A DNA stretch of 42,701 bases from an uncultured Propionibacteriaceae bacterium (GTDB lineage Bacteria; Actinomycetota; Actinomycetes; Propionibacteriales; Propionibacteriaceae): the NCBI GenBank assembly GCA_937988865.1, contig CALKHV010000009.1, forward strand, positions 1 through 42,701, in the 5' to 3' direction. This document shows positions 17,901-23,729 of the stretch, in pieces. Within the stretch, counting starts at the first letter, position 1; the number at the start of each line of letters is the position of its first letter. The notes under the pieces were generated by a model. The model was not told the origin of the DNA and did not search any database. It was given only the letters and a program-made list of their open reading frames with translations. A program made the position numbers and the translations under genes.

Positions 17901-18682
17901 TCTGCTGGGAGGCCCAGTTCGGCGACTTCGCCAACGGGGCCCAGACGATCGCGGACGAGTTCGTCAGTTCGGCCAACGCCAAGTGGACGCAGAAGTCGGG
18001 CGTCGTGCTGCTGCTCCCCCACGGCTATGAAGGACAGGGGCCCGACCACAGCTCCGCCCGCATCGAACGCTGGCTGCAGCTCTGCAGCGAGAACGCCCTG
18101 GCGGTGTGCCAGCCGTCGACCCCGGCGAGCCACTTCCACCTGCTCAGGACCCACGCCTACGTGAACTGGCACCGTCCGGTGGTCATCGCCACCCCGAAGT
18201 CGATGCTCCGGAGCAAGCTCGCGGTGAGCCAGCCCGATGACTTCATCAGCGACAAGTGGCGTCCCGCCCAGGGCGATCCGACGATCACCGATCCATCGGC
18301 GGTCGAGCGGATCATCCTGTGCTCGGGCAAGATCCGGTGGGAGCTCGTCTCGGCGCGCACCCGCCTGGGTCTGGACGGCAAGGTTGCCATCCTGTCGCTG
18401 GAACGGCTCTACCCACTCCCCGCGGACGAACTGGCCGCGGAGTTGGCGAAGTACCCGCACGTGACCGACATCCGTTTCGCGCAGGACGAACCCGAGAACC
18501 AGGGCGCGTGGCAGTTCATGCAACTGCACCTGCCGCAGGCCATGGCCGAACGGCTCCCGGGCCGCGGGTTCGAGATGCGCCCATTCACCCGTCCAGCTGC
18601 ATCAGCTCCGTCGGTCGGGTCGCACAAGTTGCACCAGCAGCAGGAAGAAGCCCTGCTGACCGCCGCACTCACCCAGGAGTAG
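14945..18682 (+). CDS. kgd: Multifunctional 2-oxoglutarate decarboxylase/dehydrogenase E1-E2 (KGD)
   Basis: Actinobacterial fusion of 2-oxoglutarate dehydrogenase E1 with a succinyltransferase-type E2 catalytic domain; it works in the TCA cycle with a separate lipoyl-bearing E2 and E3. The 1245-residue chain has the short N-terminal E1 helix (GANDWLIDEMFEQYQGD, about 11-27), an Ala/Pro/Thr linker (about 40-120), the acyltransferase domain with TYDHRVIQGAQSGEF (about 332), then the ThDP-binding E1 core: GMPHRGRLNVLANIIGK (about 560), GDASFAGQGVVFE (about 667), NNQVGFTTSP (about 700) and the C-terminal QDEPENQGAW. No lipoyl domain is present, as expected for this type. The N-terminal phospho-regulatory FHA-partner motif of mycobacterial KGD was not identified. 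Start supported by family N-terminus; see the leader entry for the unusual ribosome site. Confidence 0.96.
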   Translation: MAQTDPTSDFGANDWLIDEMFEQYQGDPASVDPSWVAYFSSRGMVPTSPATAPPAPAPEPTPAPIVDSTPPAVAPRVSRGPVATVEKTEVSRDVADKPGTSSGLSADAPSRATARAVSSKEPVRTILRGAPMRTARNMETSLTVPTATSVRSVPMKLVVDQRTVINNFLRRSTGGKVSFTHILGFAMVQALKAVPGMNNAYDETDGKPTLIVNSSINLGLAIDLAKPDGTRQLLVPNIKGCEDVDFVQFWGSYEALVKKARRGDLTVDDFAGTSASLTNPGGIGTNHSVPRLMNGQGVILGVGSIDYPPEFQGTSESRINELGVSKVTTLTSTYDHRVIQGAQSGEFLKYIHELLIGQHDFYDLIFESLRIPYPPLRWDVDVSAHRANQVGKQARVLELIAAYRTIGHLMADTDPLEYRQRTHPDLELESHGLTIWDLDREFAIGRFGGERRQYLTLREILDTLRDSYCHTMGIEYMHIAEREQRDWFQERFEKPHTPLPRAEHFRILDKLNESEIFETFLQTKFVGQKRFSLEGGESAIVLLDEVCEQAADRGYDEVCIGMPHRGRLNVLANIIGKSYGQIFREFEGQMDPGGTQGSGDVKYHLGAEGEFHAASGATIKASVAANPSHLEAVDPVLEGIARAKLDKLGGGQGTDVGYPVLPILMHGDASFAGQGVVFETMQMSQLRGYRTGGTVHLVVNNQVGFTTSPVESRTSTYCTDVAKAISAPVIHVNGDDPDACVRAARIAFEYRHHFNRDVVIDLVCYRRRGHNEGDDPSFTQPHMYDLIEQKRSTRRLYTENLIGRGDITTEEADQVLNSFRQRLEAVFKEAREAAPDDEYRKVPYYPTKPGGDRTAITREMMQTIADVHTNFPEGFTVHPKVMPQLERRAAAIMNGPIDWATGEMLAFGSLLMEGRHVRVTGQDSRRGTFVQRFAAIVDRLTNEAWVPLKHLTNDQAPFDIYDSLLSEYAVMGFEYGYSVAAPDALVCWEAQFGDFANGAQTIADEFVSSANAKWTQKSGVVLLLPHGYEGQGPDHSSARIERWLQLCSENALAVCQPSTPASHFHLLRTHAYVNWHRPVVIATPKSMLRSKLAVSQPDDFISDKWRPAQGDPTITDPSAVERIILCSGKIRWELVSARTRLGLDGKVAILSLERLYPLPADELAAELAKYPHVTDIRFAQDEPENQGAWQFMQLHLPQAMAERLPGRGFEMRPFTRPAASAPSVGSHKLHQQQEEALLTAALTQE

Positions 18683-18685
18683 CCG

Positions 18686-18865
18686 ATGTACTTCACCGAT
18701 CGTGGGCTCGAGGAGCTCGAAGACCGGCGCGGCGAGGAGTCGGTGACATTCGGCTGGCTCGCCGAGCAGCTGCGTGTCTTCGTCGATCTCCATCCGGAGT
18801 TCGAGGTGCCGGTTGAGCGCCTGTCCACATGGCTGGCGCGACTTGATGATGAGGTGGACGAATGA
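18686..18865 (+). CDS. DUF6104 family small protein
   Basis: A 59-residue protein beginning MYFTDRGLEELEDRRGEE and ending LSTWLARLDDEVDE. I recognise it as the DUF6104 family, found in actinobacteria directly behind kgd/sucA. It is acidic and predicted helical, with no cysteine cluster, signal peptide or membrane segment. CAGGAG overlapping the kgd stop serves as its ribosome site (gap of three bases), and its own stop overlaps the galactokinase start (ATGA), so all three genes should be co-translated. Function is unknown; its position hints at a link to 2-oxoglutarate dehydrogenase, but nothing in the sequence shows that. Confidence 0.85.
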   Translation: MYFTDRGLEELEDRRGEESVTFGWLAEQLRVFVDLHPEFEVPVERLSTWLARLDDEVDE

Positions 18866-20004
18866 CCGCTGTCGAGAGCGTCCGGGAGGCTTATGCCGCG
18901 CTGGTGGGCGCCCCACCCGAGGGCATCTGGTGGGCGCCCGGTCGGGTCAACCTGATCGGCGAGCACACCGACTACAACGACGGCTTCGTGATGCCGTTCG
19001 CCCTGCACCTGGGCGCCACCTTCGCCGCAGGTCGACGCGACGATGACGACGTGCTGGTCAGCTCACTCGACCTCGCCGAGACCGTGACCGTGACGAGCCA
19101 TGAGCTGCGTCCGGGGTCAGGGGGGTGGCAGGCCTACCTCGCGGGGGTCGTGTGGGCCTTCCGGGACGCCGGCCACAACGTCGGTGGCGTGAACCTGGTC
19201 GTCACCTCGGACGTCCCGATCGGTGCAGGCCTGTCGAGTTCCGCGGCGCTGGAGTGCGCGGTGGCCACTGCCCTCGTCGACCTCTACAACCTCGACATCC
19301 CGCCGCTGGAGCGCGCCAAGCTGGCGCGCGTGGCCGAAAACGCCTACGTGGGCGCGCCCACCGGGCTGCTCGACCAGGCTGCGTCCACCCTGTGCGTCGC
19401 TGACGCGACGCTCTTCCTCGACTGCCGGACCCTGGACCACCGGCACGTCGCGTTCCCGGCGTCCGATCAGGGCCTCGAGGTGCTTGTGCTCGACACCCAC
19501 ACCCCGCACGCACATGTCGACGGTGAGTATGTCGCTCGTCGCCGAAGCTGTGAGGATGCGGCCCGCCTGCTCGGCGTCCCCGCCCTGCGTGACGTCACCG
19601 ACCTTGACGACGCGCTCCCCCGCCTGACCGACCCCGTCATGCGGCGTCGCGTCCGGCACGTGGTCACCGAGGACGCACGCGTCCTCGAGGCCACGCACAT
19701 TGCGGACGCCGGCGACCTCCGTGCCCTCGCCCCCCTGCTCGACGCCTCCCACACATCGATGCGTGACGACTTCGAGATCACGTGCGCGACCGTCGACCTG
19801 GCGGTCGAGACCGCTCGGGCGTCGGGCGCCCTCGGTGCCCGGATGACGGGCGGAGGCTTCGGTGGGTGCATCATCGCGCTCTGTGAAGCGGGCGACGGGG
19901 ACGCCATCGGAGCGAAGGTTGCCGAGGCCTTCGCGGCCGCCGGCCACGATGCTCCTTCGTGGTTCACGGCAACGCCCGCCGACGGGGCGGGACGCCTGCT
20001 CTGA
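18862..20004 (+). CDS. galK: Galactokinase (copy 1)
   Basis: GHMP kinase that phosphorylates galactose at C1. All three galactokinase motifs are present in the 380-residue protein: the signature GRVNLIGEHTDYNDGF near residue 32 with the transition-state arginine, the ATP loop PIGAGLSSSAALE (about 115), and LDQAAS with the catalytic aspartate (about 172), then MTGGGFGGC near the C-terminus. The ATG overlaps the DUF6104 stop by four bases. No other Leloir gene is adjacent; its partner is the kgd unit. A second, clearly divergent galactokinase lies at 37878-39047. A related sugar or anomer as substrate cannot be excluded. Confidence 0.9.
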   Translation: MTAVESVREAYAALVGAPPEGIWWAPGRVNLIGEHTDYNDGFVMPFALHLGATFAAGRRDDDDVLVSSLDLAETVTVTSHELRPGSGGWQAYLAGVVWAFRDAGHNVGGVNLVVTSDVPIGAGLSSSAALECAVATALVDLYNLDIPPLERAKLARVAENAYVGAPTGLLDQAASTLCVADATLFLDCRTLDHRHVAFPASDQGLEVLVLDTHTPHAHVDGEYVARRRSCEDAARLLGVPALRDVTDLDDALPRLTDPVMRRRVRHVVTEDARVLEATHIADAGDLRALAPLLDASHTSMRDDFEITCATVDLAVETARASGALGARMTGGGFGGCIIALCEAGDGDAIGAKVAEAFAAAGHDAPSWFTATPADGAGRLL

Positions 20005-20007
20005 GGC

Positions 20008-20029
20008 GAGTGGCCTGAGGCCGCTACTC
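20008..20029. terminator. Weak hairpin between convergent genes
   Basis: GAGT-GGCC, loop TGA, GGCC, a three-base bulge, then ACTC spans the 19-base gap between galK and the convergent membrane-protein gene. No T-run is present on either strand, so it is at best a weak bidirectional terminator. Confidence 0.3.
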
Positions 20030-20401
20030 CGAGAGCGCGCTCCGGGTCGAGGGCGCCAGCGCCCCGACCAGGACCGCGAGCGGCACCAGGGCGGCCAAAC
20101 CGACGGGCCATGACGCGCTGCCCCACGCCGTTGACAGGGCCACCGCCAGATGCAGCAGTGCGCTTGCGACCATCGCTCCGAGCGTCCAGAGGTGTCGCCT
20201 CCAGGCCGCCCAGCCGATCCCGCCGACGACCACGCCGTAGATGACAAGCATCGCCCCGACGCCCGCAGAGAAGAGCCCGTGACCCACCAGCATCGAGGCG
20301 ATCCCGACACCGGCGAACGTCGCGCCCGTGGCCGCGGTGCCACCGCTCGCGAGGATCAGTGAGGGCGGACGCGACGCGGGGGCTGGTGCGGGAGCATTCA
20401 C
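20024..20401 (-). CDS. Small membrane protein of unknown function
   Basis: A 125-residue protein that I do not recognise. The N-terminus is proline-rich (NAPAPAPASRPPS) and cytoplasmic-looking, followed by about four hydrophobic helices: TAATGATFAGVGIASMLVG, LFSAGVGAMLVIYGVVVGG, WTLGAMVASALLHLAVALS and PVGLAALVPLAVLVGALAP. The GTG at 20401 is chosen because a -10-like TACAGT ends seven bases upstream and no Shine-Dalgarno is visible, suggesting a leaderless message. Longer in-frame starts exist, but the added sequence looks non-coding. It is convergent with galK and divergent from whiB1. Confidence 0.6.
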   Translation of the reverse strand: MNAPAPAPASRPPSLILASGGTAATGATFAGVGIASMLVGHGLFSAGVGAMLVIYGVVVGGIGWAAWRRHLWTLGAMVASALLHLAVALSTAWGSASWPVGLAALVPLAVLVGALAPSTRSALSE

Positions 20402-20417
20402 GCCTGTACTGTAGGCG
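20401..20417 (-). promoter_or_regulatory. Candidate leaderless promoter with overlapping inverted repeat
   Basis: On the minus strand TACAGT (20413-20408) is followed by six bases and then the GTG start. CGCCT (20401-20405) and AGGCG (20413-20417) form an inverted repeat spanning the -10 and start codon. A repressor bound here, or the repeat itself, could control initiation. No convincing -35 was found. The rest of the 226-base gap up to whiB1 shows only a candidate TAGGCT box at 20548-20553 for whiB1. Confidence 0.4.
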
Positions 20418-20627
20418 CTTGTGCTTGTTGCGCCGCACCTTGCCCGAACGGCGGCGCGGAGCAGCACCGACAGCGTGGAATGATCCGTCAAGACCGGCCA
20501 CATCGTGGTCTCTTGTCGATATCCCCCGCTGGCGGACGCACACTCTGTAGGCTCACGCAAGGAATAGATGTCGTGCGGCTGGACTGTGCCCAATCCGGGC
20601 GGGCCCCACGTGAAAAGGAGTGGAAGC

Positions 20628-20879
20628 ATGGATTGGCGCCACAACGCCGCATGCCTCACCGAGGACCCCGAGTTGTTCTTCCCTATCGGGAACACGGGTC
20701 CTGCGCTGCTCCAGATCGAAGAGGCCAAGAAAGTGTGCCGTCGCTGCGAGGTGCGCGAACAATGCCTCGCGTGGGCCCTCGAAGCAGGCCAGGACCACGG
20801 AGTCTGGGGTGGCCTGAGCGAAGACGAACGTCGGGCGATGAAGCGTCGCCAGGCACGTTCACGGCTGCGCCAGGGCTGA
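20628..20879 (+). CDS. whiB1: WhiB-family iron-sulfur regulator, WhiB1-like
   Basis: An 83-residue WhiB-like protein that binds a [4Fe-4S] cluster and, in the family, partners with the principal sigma factor and responds to nitric oxide. Cysteines at 9, 37, 40 and 46 match the WhiB1 pattern (C-x27-C-x2-C-x5-C). The WhiB turn GVWGG is at 58-62, followed by a basic C-terminal tail (RRAMKRRQARSRLRQG). The start MDWRHNAACL, the PELFFPIGN element and the location convergent with a PdtaS-like kinase all match mycobacterial whiB1. The ATG has AAAAGGAG seven bases upstream. WhiB1 is essential in Mycobacterium tuberculosis; that is known of the family, not shown here. Confidence 0.95.
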   Translation: MDWRHNAACLTEDPELFFPIGNTGPALLQIEEAKKVCRRCEVREQCLAWALEAGQDHGVWGGLSEDERRAMKRRQARSRLRQG

Positions 20880-20888
20880 CAACCCCCG

Positions 20889-22346
20889 TCACTCGCCCAG
20901 CGGGATCCTCACCCTTGCCCGCGTCCCGGGTCCGTCCGGGTTGTTGCCGAGATCGAACTCGCCGGCCAGGTCCTCCACCAGTGTGGTGACGATCGACAGG
21001 CCCAGGCTCCCGCGTCCCAGGTTGTCGCGGTCGTGTGGCAGCCCGCGTCCATCGTCAACGACGTCGACCACCAACTCCGCCCCGTCGCGGTGCGGGAGCA
21101 CCCTCACCGTCCCCGAACTGGACGCCAGCCCGTGTTCCACGGCGTTCTGGCACAACTCGGTCATGACGAGGGAGAGGGAGGTGGCTGCGTCGGCGGGTAC
21201 GAGGCCGAAGCTTCCCTCCCGCACGACCACGACCTGACCCTGGGCCGCCGAAACGTCGCCCACCATCTTCAGGATGCGATCGGCGACGTCGTCGAAGCGG
21301 ACCGCTTCATCGAAGGTCTGGCTGAGGAGTTCGTGCACGACGGCGATGGCTGCCACCCTGGCCATCGCGTTCTTCAGGGCCGCTCGTGCCTCCTCGGAAG
21401 CCATGCGCCGCGACTGCAGCCTGAGGAGCGCCGCGACGGTCTGGAGATTGTTCTTGACCCGATGGTGGATCTCACGGATGGTCGCGTCCTTGGTGACGAG
21501 TTGGCGCTCCCGGTTGCGGATGTCGGTGGTGTCCCGGCACAGGATGAGCGTCCCGCACGGACCGTGGGCGTCGGTCAGGGGAACGACACGCAGGCGGACG
21601 GAACCCTCGCGGTTGTCCAGGTCGAGTTCGCGCACCTGGCGTCCATCGACGTCGGCGGCGATCGACTGTCCGATGGACTGCAGTCCCAACCCCACACCAG
21701 CCGTGATCGCCTGGATTTCCTCACCCTCCATGTCGCCCGCGTGGCCGAGGCGACGGTAGGCCGACACCGCGTTGGGGCTCGCGTACTGGATCACCCCCAG
21801 CACACTGACCTGGATCAGGCCGTCCCCCACCTTCGGTGACAGGGACGGATCGCTGGGCGGGCTGACGGGGAAGACGCCCCGGTGCAGCATGTCGGTCAGG
21901 ATCGATGCGATCTCGAGGTACGCGTCCTCCAGCGCTCCCGGGGCGCGCAGGCCCATGCGGTTCGTGTGGCGCTCCACGATGGCGATGCAGCGTCCATGAC
22001 GGATCACGGGAACGGCAGCGACATCGACGGGGATCCCCGCGTTGAGCGCGTTGTCGGACGTCTCACAGGTCTCGTGTGACAGGAAGGCCGACGTGACGAG
22101 ATGTTCGGCGTCGTAGGAGATGTCGTCACCCACAACGTCGTCCTCGAGCGCGGTCGGCCCGGTCGTCGGACGCACCTGCGCCCCTGCCCAGAACGTGTTC
22201 TCGTCACGTCCGGGCACCCAGAGGATGAGGTCGGAGAAGGAGGCGTCCGCAAGCAGGTGCCATTCGTTGACGAGCGCCTTCAGCCACTCGCGGTCACCCG
22301 CCTCGAGATCGGTCTGGGCGCTCATCACCTGGGACAGGCTCAACAT
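20889..22346 (-). CDS. pdtaS: Sensor histidine kinase, PdtaS-like
   Basis: Cytosolic two-component kinase of 485 residues in the order GAF-like N-terminal sensor (about 20-145), PAS-like domain (about 175-285), HisKA_2 dimerisation/phosphoacceptor helix with IREIHHRVKNNLQTVAALL (about 290) and a C-terminal ATPase domain (N-box MTELCQNAVEHGL, G1 VVDDGRGLP, then RGSLGLSIV). There is no membrane segment. PdtaS works with the ANTAR regulator PdtaR in mycobacteria; no pdtaR lies in this window. The ATG at 22346 fits the family N-terminus (SLSQVMSAQTDL). Upstream reading continues in frame but is antisense to bL37 and rsrA and is not coding. No good ribosome site: a leaderless start is likely. Confidence 0.92.
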   Translation of the reverse strand: MLSLSQVMSAQTDLEAGDREWLKALVNEWHLLADASFSDLILWVPGRDENTFWAGAQVRPTTGPTALEDDVVGDDISYDAEHLVTSAFLSHETCETSDNALNAGIPVDVAAVPVIRHGRCIAIVERHTNRMGLRAPGALEDAYLEIASILTDMLHRGVFPVSPPSDPSLSPKVGDGLIQVSVLGVIQYASPNAVSAYRRLGHAGDMEGEEIQAITAGVGLGLQSIGQSIAADVDGRQVRELDLDNREGSVRLRVVPLTDAHGPCGTLILCRDTTDIRNRERQLVTKDATIREIHHRVKNNLQTVAALLRLQSRRMASEEARAALKNAMARVAAIAVVHELLSQTFDEAVRFDDVADRILKMVGDVSAAQGQVVVVREGSFGLVPADAATSLSLVMTELCQNAVEHGLASSSGTVRVLPHRDGAELVVDVVDDGRGLPHDRDNLGRGSLGLSIVTTLVEDLAGEFDLGNNPDGPGTRARVRIPLGE

Positions 22347-22353
22347 GGGTCCC

Positions 22354-22384
22354 ACCGTAGTGGACGCGCACGAGTGCCCATCAA
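22354..22384 (-). promoter_or_regulatory. Candidate leaderless promoter of pdtaS
   Basis: On the minus strand TTGATG (22384-22379), 19 bases, then TACGGT (22359-22354), then seven bases to the ATG. The start of transcription would fall on or within a base of the start codon. Confidence 0.5.
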
Positions 22385-22390
22385 CCCGCT

Positions 22391-22419
22391 TTGGCGCTGT
22401 GGCGCTGCTCTGGCAGAAT
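22391..22419 (+). promoter_or_regulatory. Candidate promoter of the bL37 gene
   Basis: TTGGCG (22391-22396) and CAGAAT (22414-22419) with a 17-base spacer, a good housekeeping-type promoter. It is divergent from the pdtaS promoter, and the two nearly abut. Transcription would start near 22426 and run into two hairpins ahead of bL37. Confidence 0.5.
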
Positions 22420-22428
22420 GGACGGGTT

Positions 22429-22468
22429 GCCCCGCTCGGGGCCACGGACCTGCGTCCCCACGGGGGAC
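22429..22468 (+). promoter_or_regulatory. Two-hairpin leader of the bL37 gene
   Basis: GCCCC (22429-22433)/GGGGC (22438-22442) with a 4-base loop, and GTCCCC (22454-22459)/GGGGAC (22463-22468) with a 3-base loop, sit between the promoter and the strong AGGAGG ribosome site at 22483. The pair may stabilise the very short mRNA or control its translation. Confidence 0.45.
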
Positions 22469-22493
22469 GGCATCGCTCGATCAGGAGGCCGAC

Positions 22494-22568
22494 ATGGGCA
22501 AGGGTGGTCGCAAGAGCCGCGCTCGTCGCAAGAACAAGGCCAACCACGGCAAGCGTCCCAACGCCTGA
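22494..22568 (+). CDS. 50S ribosomal protein bL37 (24 residues)
   Basis: A 24-residue, very basic peptide, start MGKGGRKSRARR and end NKANHGKRPNA. It matches the actinobacterial small ribosomal protein bL37, whose C-terminal ANHGKRPN ending I recognise; in mycobacterial 50S structures it sits in rRNA near the peptidyl transferase side. The gene has a near-perfect ribosome site (AGGAGG, five bases before ATG), its own promoter and a strong terminator, so it is a stand-alone transcript of about 180 bases. Such a short gene is easily missed by annotation. Confidence 0.88.
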   Translation: MGKGGRKSRARRKNKANHGKRPNA

Positions 22569-22587
22569 CCTGGTTGACACATGGAAC

Positions 22588-22614
22588 AACCCCCCGAGAA
22601 TCTCGGGGGGTTTT
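22588..22614. terminator. Bidirectional intrinsic terminator between bL37 and rsrA
   Basis: AACCCCCCGAGA (22588-22599) and TCTCGGGGGGTT (22601-22612) form a perfect stem of about ten pairs with a minimal loop, followed by TTTT on the plus strand. It serves bL37 and, read on the other strand, follows the convergent anti-sigma gene. It is the clearest intrinsic terminator in the window. Confidence 0.9.
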
Positions 22615-22660
22615 CTGCTTCTGGCCTGCCGGAGTCCCGGTGGGTCCCGGGACGCCTGTC

Positions 22661-22921
22661 TCAGGCCCCCGGCGACTTGTGGATGGTCAGGCCCATGATC
22701 TGCATCCGCAGGCCCTGGGGCGCCCGCTGCGGGGGCTGGCAGCGCCTGACCAACGCCGTGATCGCACCCTCGATGTCGAAGGACGAGAGACACGCCTCGC
22801 AGGCGTCCAGGTGGGCGCGGACGAGGTCGGCGTCCACCTCGTCGAGTTCGTTGTGCAGGAAGGCCTGCATGACGGCGAAGGCCTTCAGGCACGGGTCGTC
22901 GGAATGGGTGGCGTCGCTCAT
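22661..22921 (-). CDS. rsrA: Zinc-dependent thiol-responsive anti-sigma factor (RsrA/RshA-like)
   Basis: An 86-residue ZAS-type anti-sigma factor that holds the neighbouring sigma factor inactive while reduced and lets go when its cysteines are oxidised. The zinc ligands fall exactly where they do in Streptomyces RsrA: C11, H37, C41 and C44 (H-x3-C-x2-C). In RsrA, disulfide formation involving C11 and C44 expels zinc; expected here. An extra cysteine is at 61. The ATG overlaps the sigma factor stop by four bases, giving stoichiometric synthesis. Confidence 0.93.
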   Translation of the reverse strand: MSDATHSDDPCLKAFAVMQAFLHNELDEVDADLVRAHLDACEACLSSFDIEGAITALVRRCQPPQRAPQGLRMQIMGLTIHKSPGA

Positions 22922-23646
22922 GCGTCCGCACCGATCCCGTACTGGCGCGCGTGGTCTGACAGGAGGTTCCTGAGCTGGCCACGGCCACGATTGAGACGTG
23001 ACATCACCGTGCCGATCGGCGTTCCCATGATCTCGGCGATCTCCTTGTACGAGAAGCCTTCCACGTCGGCGAGCAGGACGGCCTCGCGAAAGTCGGGAGA
23101 GAGCTGGCTCAGTGCATCGACCACGACCTGGTCGGGCATACGGTCGAGTGCCTCGATCTCGGCGGACCGAAGGCCTGCGGACGTGTGATTGCCCGCACGC
23201 GCCAGTTGCCAGTCCTCGACGTCCTCATCACCGCTGGTCTGGGGCTGTCGCTGCGCCTTGCGGTAGGAGTTGATGTAGGTGTTGGTGAGAATCCGGTAGA
23301 GCCACGCCTTCAGGTTGGTGCCGGGCGTGAACTGCTCGAAGGCGCTGAACGCACGCATGTACGTCTCTTGCACGACATCCTCGGCGTCCGCCGGGTTGCG
23401 CGTCATGCGCAGTGCCGCCCCGTAGAGCTGGTCGATGTACTCCATGGCGTCACGCTCGAATCGCGCGGAACGTTCCTCGGACGACTCGGCGATCACCGCC
23501 ACCGACGCATCGAGGGAGGCGGGCGCGTCAACGGATCCGGCCTCGTGGCCGGTCTCTGGGCTCTCGGGCAGTGGCATCACGAACGACAGTATCGAAGACG
23601 AGGGTGCCGCTGCATCCGGCCTGCGTCCGAGGAGTGTCGTTGCCAC
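22918..23646 (-). CDS. sigR: ECF sigma factor of thiol-oxidative stress, SigR/SigH-like
   Basis: Group-4 sigma factor that directs RNA polymerase to thioredoxin, mycothiol and repair genes. Region 2 is seen from RFERDAMEYIDQLYGAALRM through NLKAWLYRILTNTYINSYRK, and region 4 contains VLLADVEGFSYKEIAEIMGTP followed by GTVMSRLNRGRGQLR. The full open span from GTG at 23646 codes for 242 residues; an internal ATG at 23577 gives 219, close to mycobacterial SigH (216). Neither has a Shine-Dalgarno, but each lies just behind a promoter-like element. The longer form adds 23 residues. This parallels SigR and the unstable long isoform SigR' of Streptomyces; see findings. Confidence 0.94.
   Translation of the reverse strand: MATTLLGRRPDAAAPSSSILSFVMPLPESPETGHEAGSVDAPASLDASVAVIAESSEERSARFERDAMEYIDQLYGAALRMTRNPADAEDVVQETYMRAFSAFEQFTPGTNLKAWLYRILTNTYINSYRKAQRQPQTSGDEDVEDWQLARAGNHTSAGLRSAEIEALDRMPDQVVVDALSQLSPDFREAVLLADVEGFSYKEIAEIMGTPIGTVMSRLNRGRGQLRNLLSDHARQYGIGADA
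23586..23591 (-). promoter_or_regulatory. Candidate second sigR promoter (-10 only)
   Basis: On the minus strand TACTGT is followed eight bases later by the internal ATG at 23577. It fits TAnnnT and would give a leaderless mRNA for the short SigR form. The -35 region (TGCAGC) is poor, so this is tentative. Confidence 0.35.
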
Positions 23647-23654
23647 GTCACTTG

Positions 23655-23680
23655 AACGGCGATGGGGACGCCGTTATTCC
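23655..23680 (-). promoter_or_regulatory. SigR/SigH-dependent autoregulatory promoter
   Basis: The minus strand reads GGAAT (23680-23676), exactly 18 bases, then GTT (23657-23655): the consensus for SigR/SigH-type sigma factors. The GTG at 23646 begins eight bases beyond GTT, where transcription is expected to start, so the message may begin with the start codon. Positive autoregulation through such a promoter is known for SigR and SigH. Confidence 0.85.
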
Positions 23681-23729
23681 GTCGCGATCCAGGGCGTCGT
23701 GACTCCGACGACACCCAGCGGTCGACGTC

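Noticed and set aside
16736..18529. A very long open frame antisense to kgd (about 600 codons)
   Set aside because: It has no ribosome site or recognisable domain and lies in the frame that GC-rich codon bias keeps open opposite a real gene; kgd fully explains the DNA. Similar long antisense frames opposite lysA (10632-11951), rho, serA and the sugar-binding protein were dropped for the same reason.
20489..20514. AGACC...GGTCT inverted repeat upstream of whiB1 as an operator
   Set aside because: Arms of only five bases with an 11-base centre are expected by chance in a GC-rich gap, and it matches no site I know, including the CRP-type site of mycobacterial whiB1.
20559..20587. GGAAT upstream of whiB1 as a possible SigR promoter
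   Set aside because: The position 18 bases downstream reads CTG, not GTT, so the SigR consensus is not met.
22347..22988. An in-frame extension of pdtaS by 214 residues
   Set aside because: It would run antisense through bL37, its terminator and rsrA, and has low-complexity Arg/Pro-rich composition. Family N-terminus and a promoter-like box place the start at 22346.
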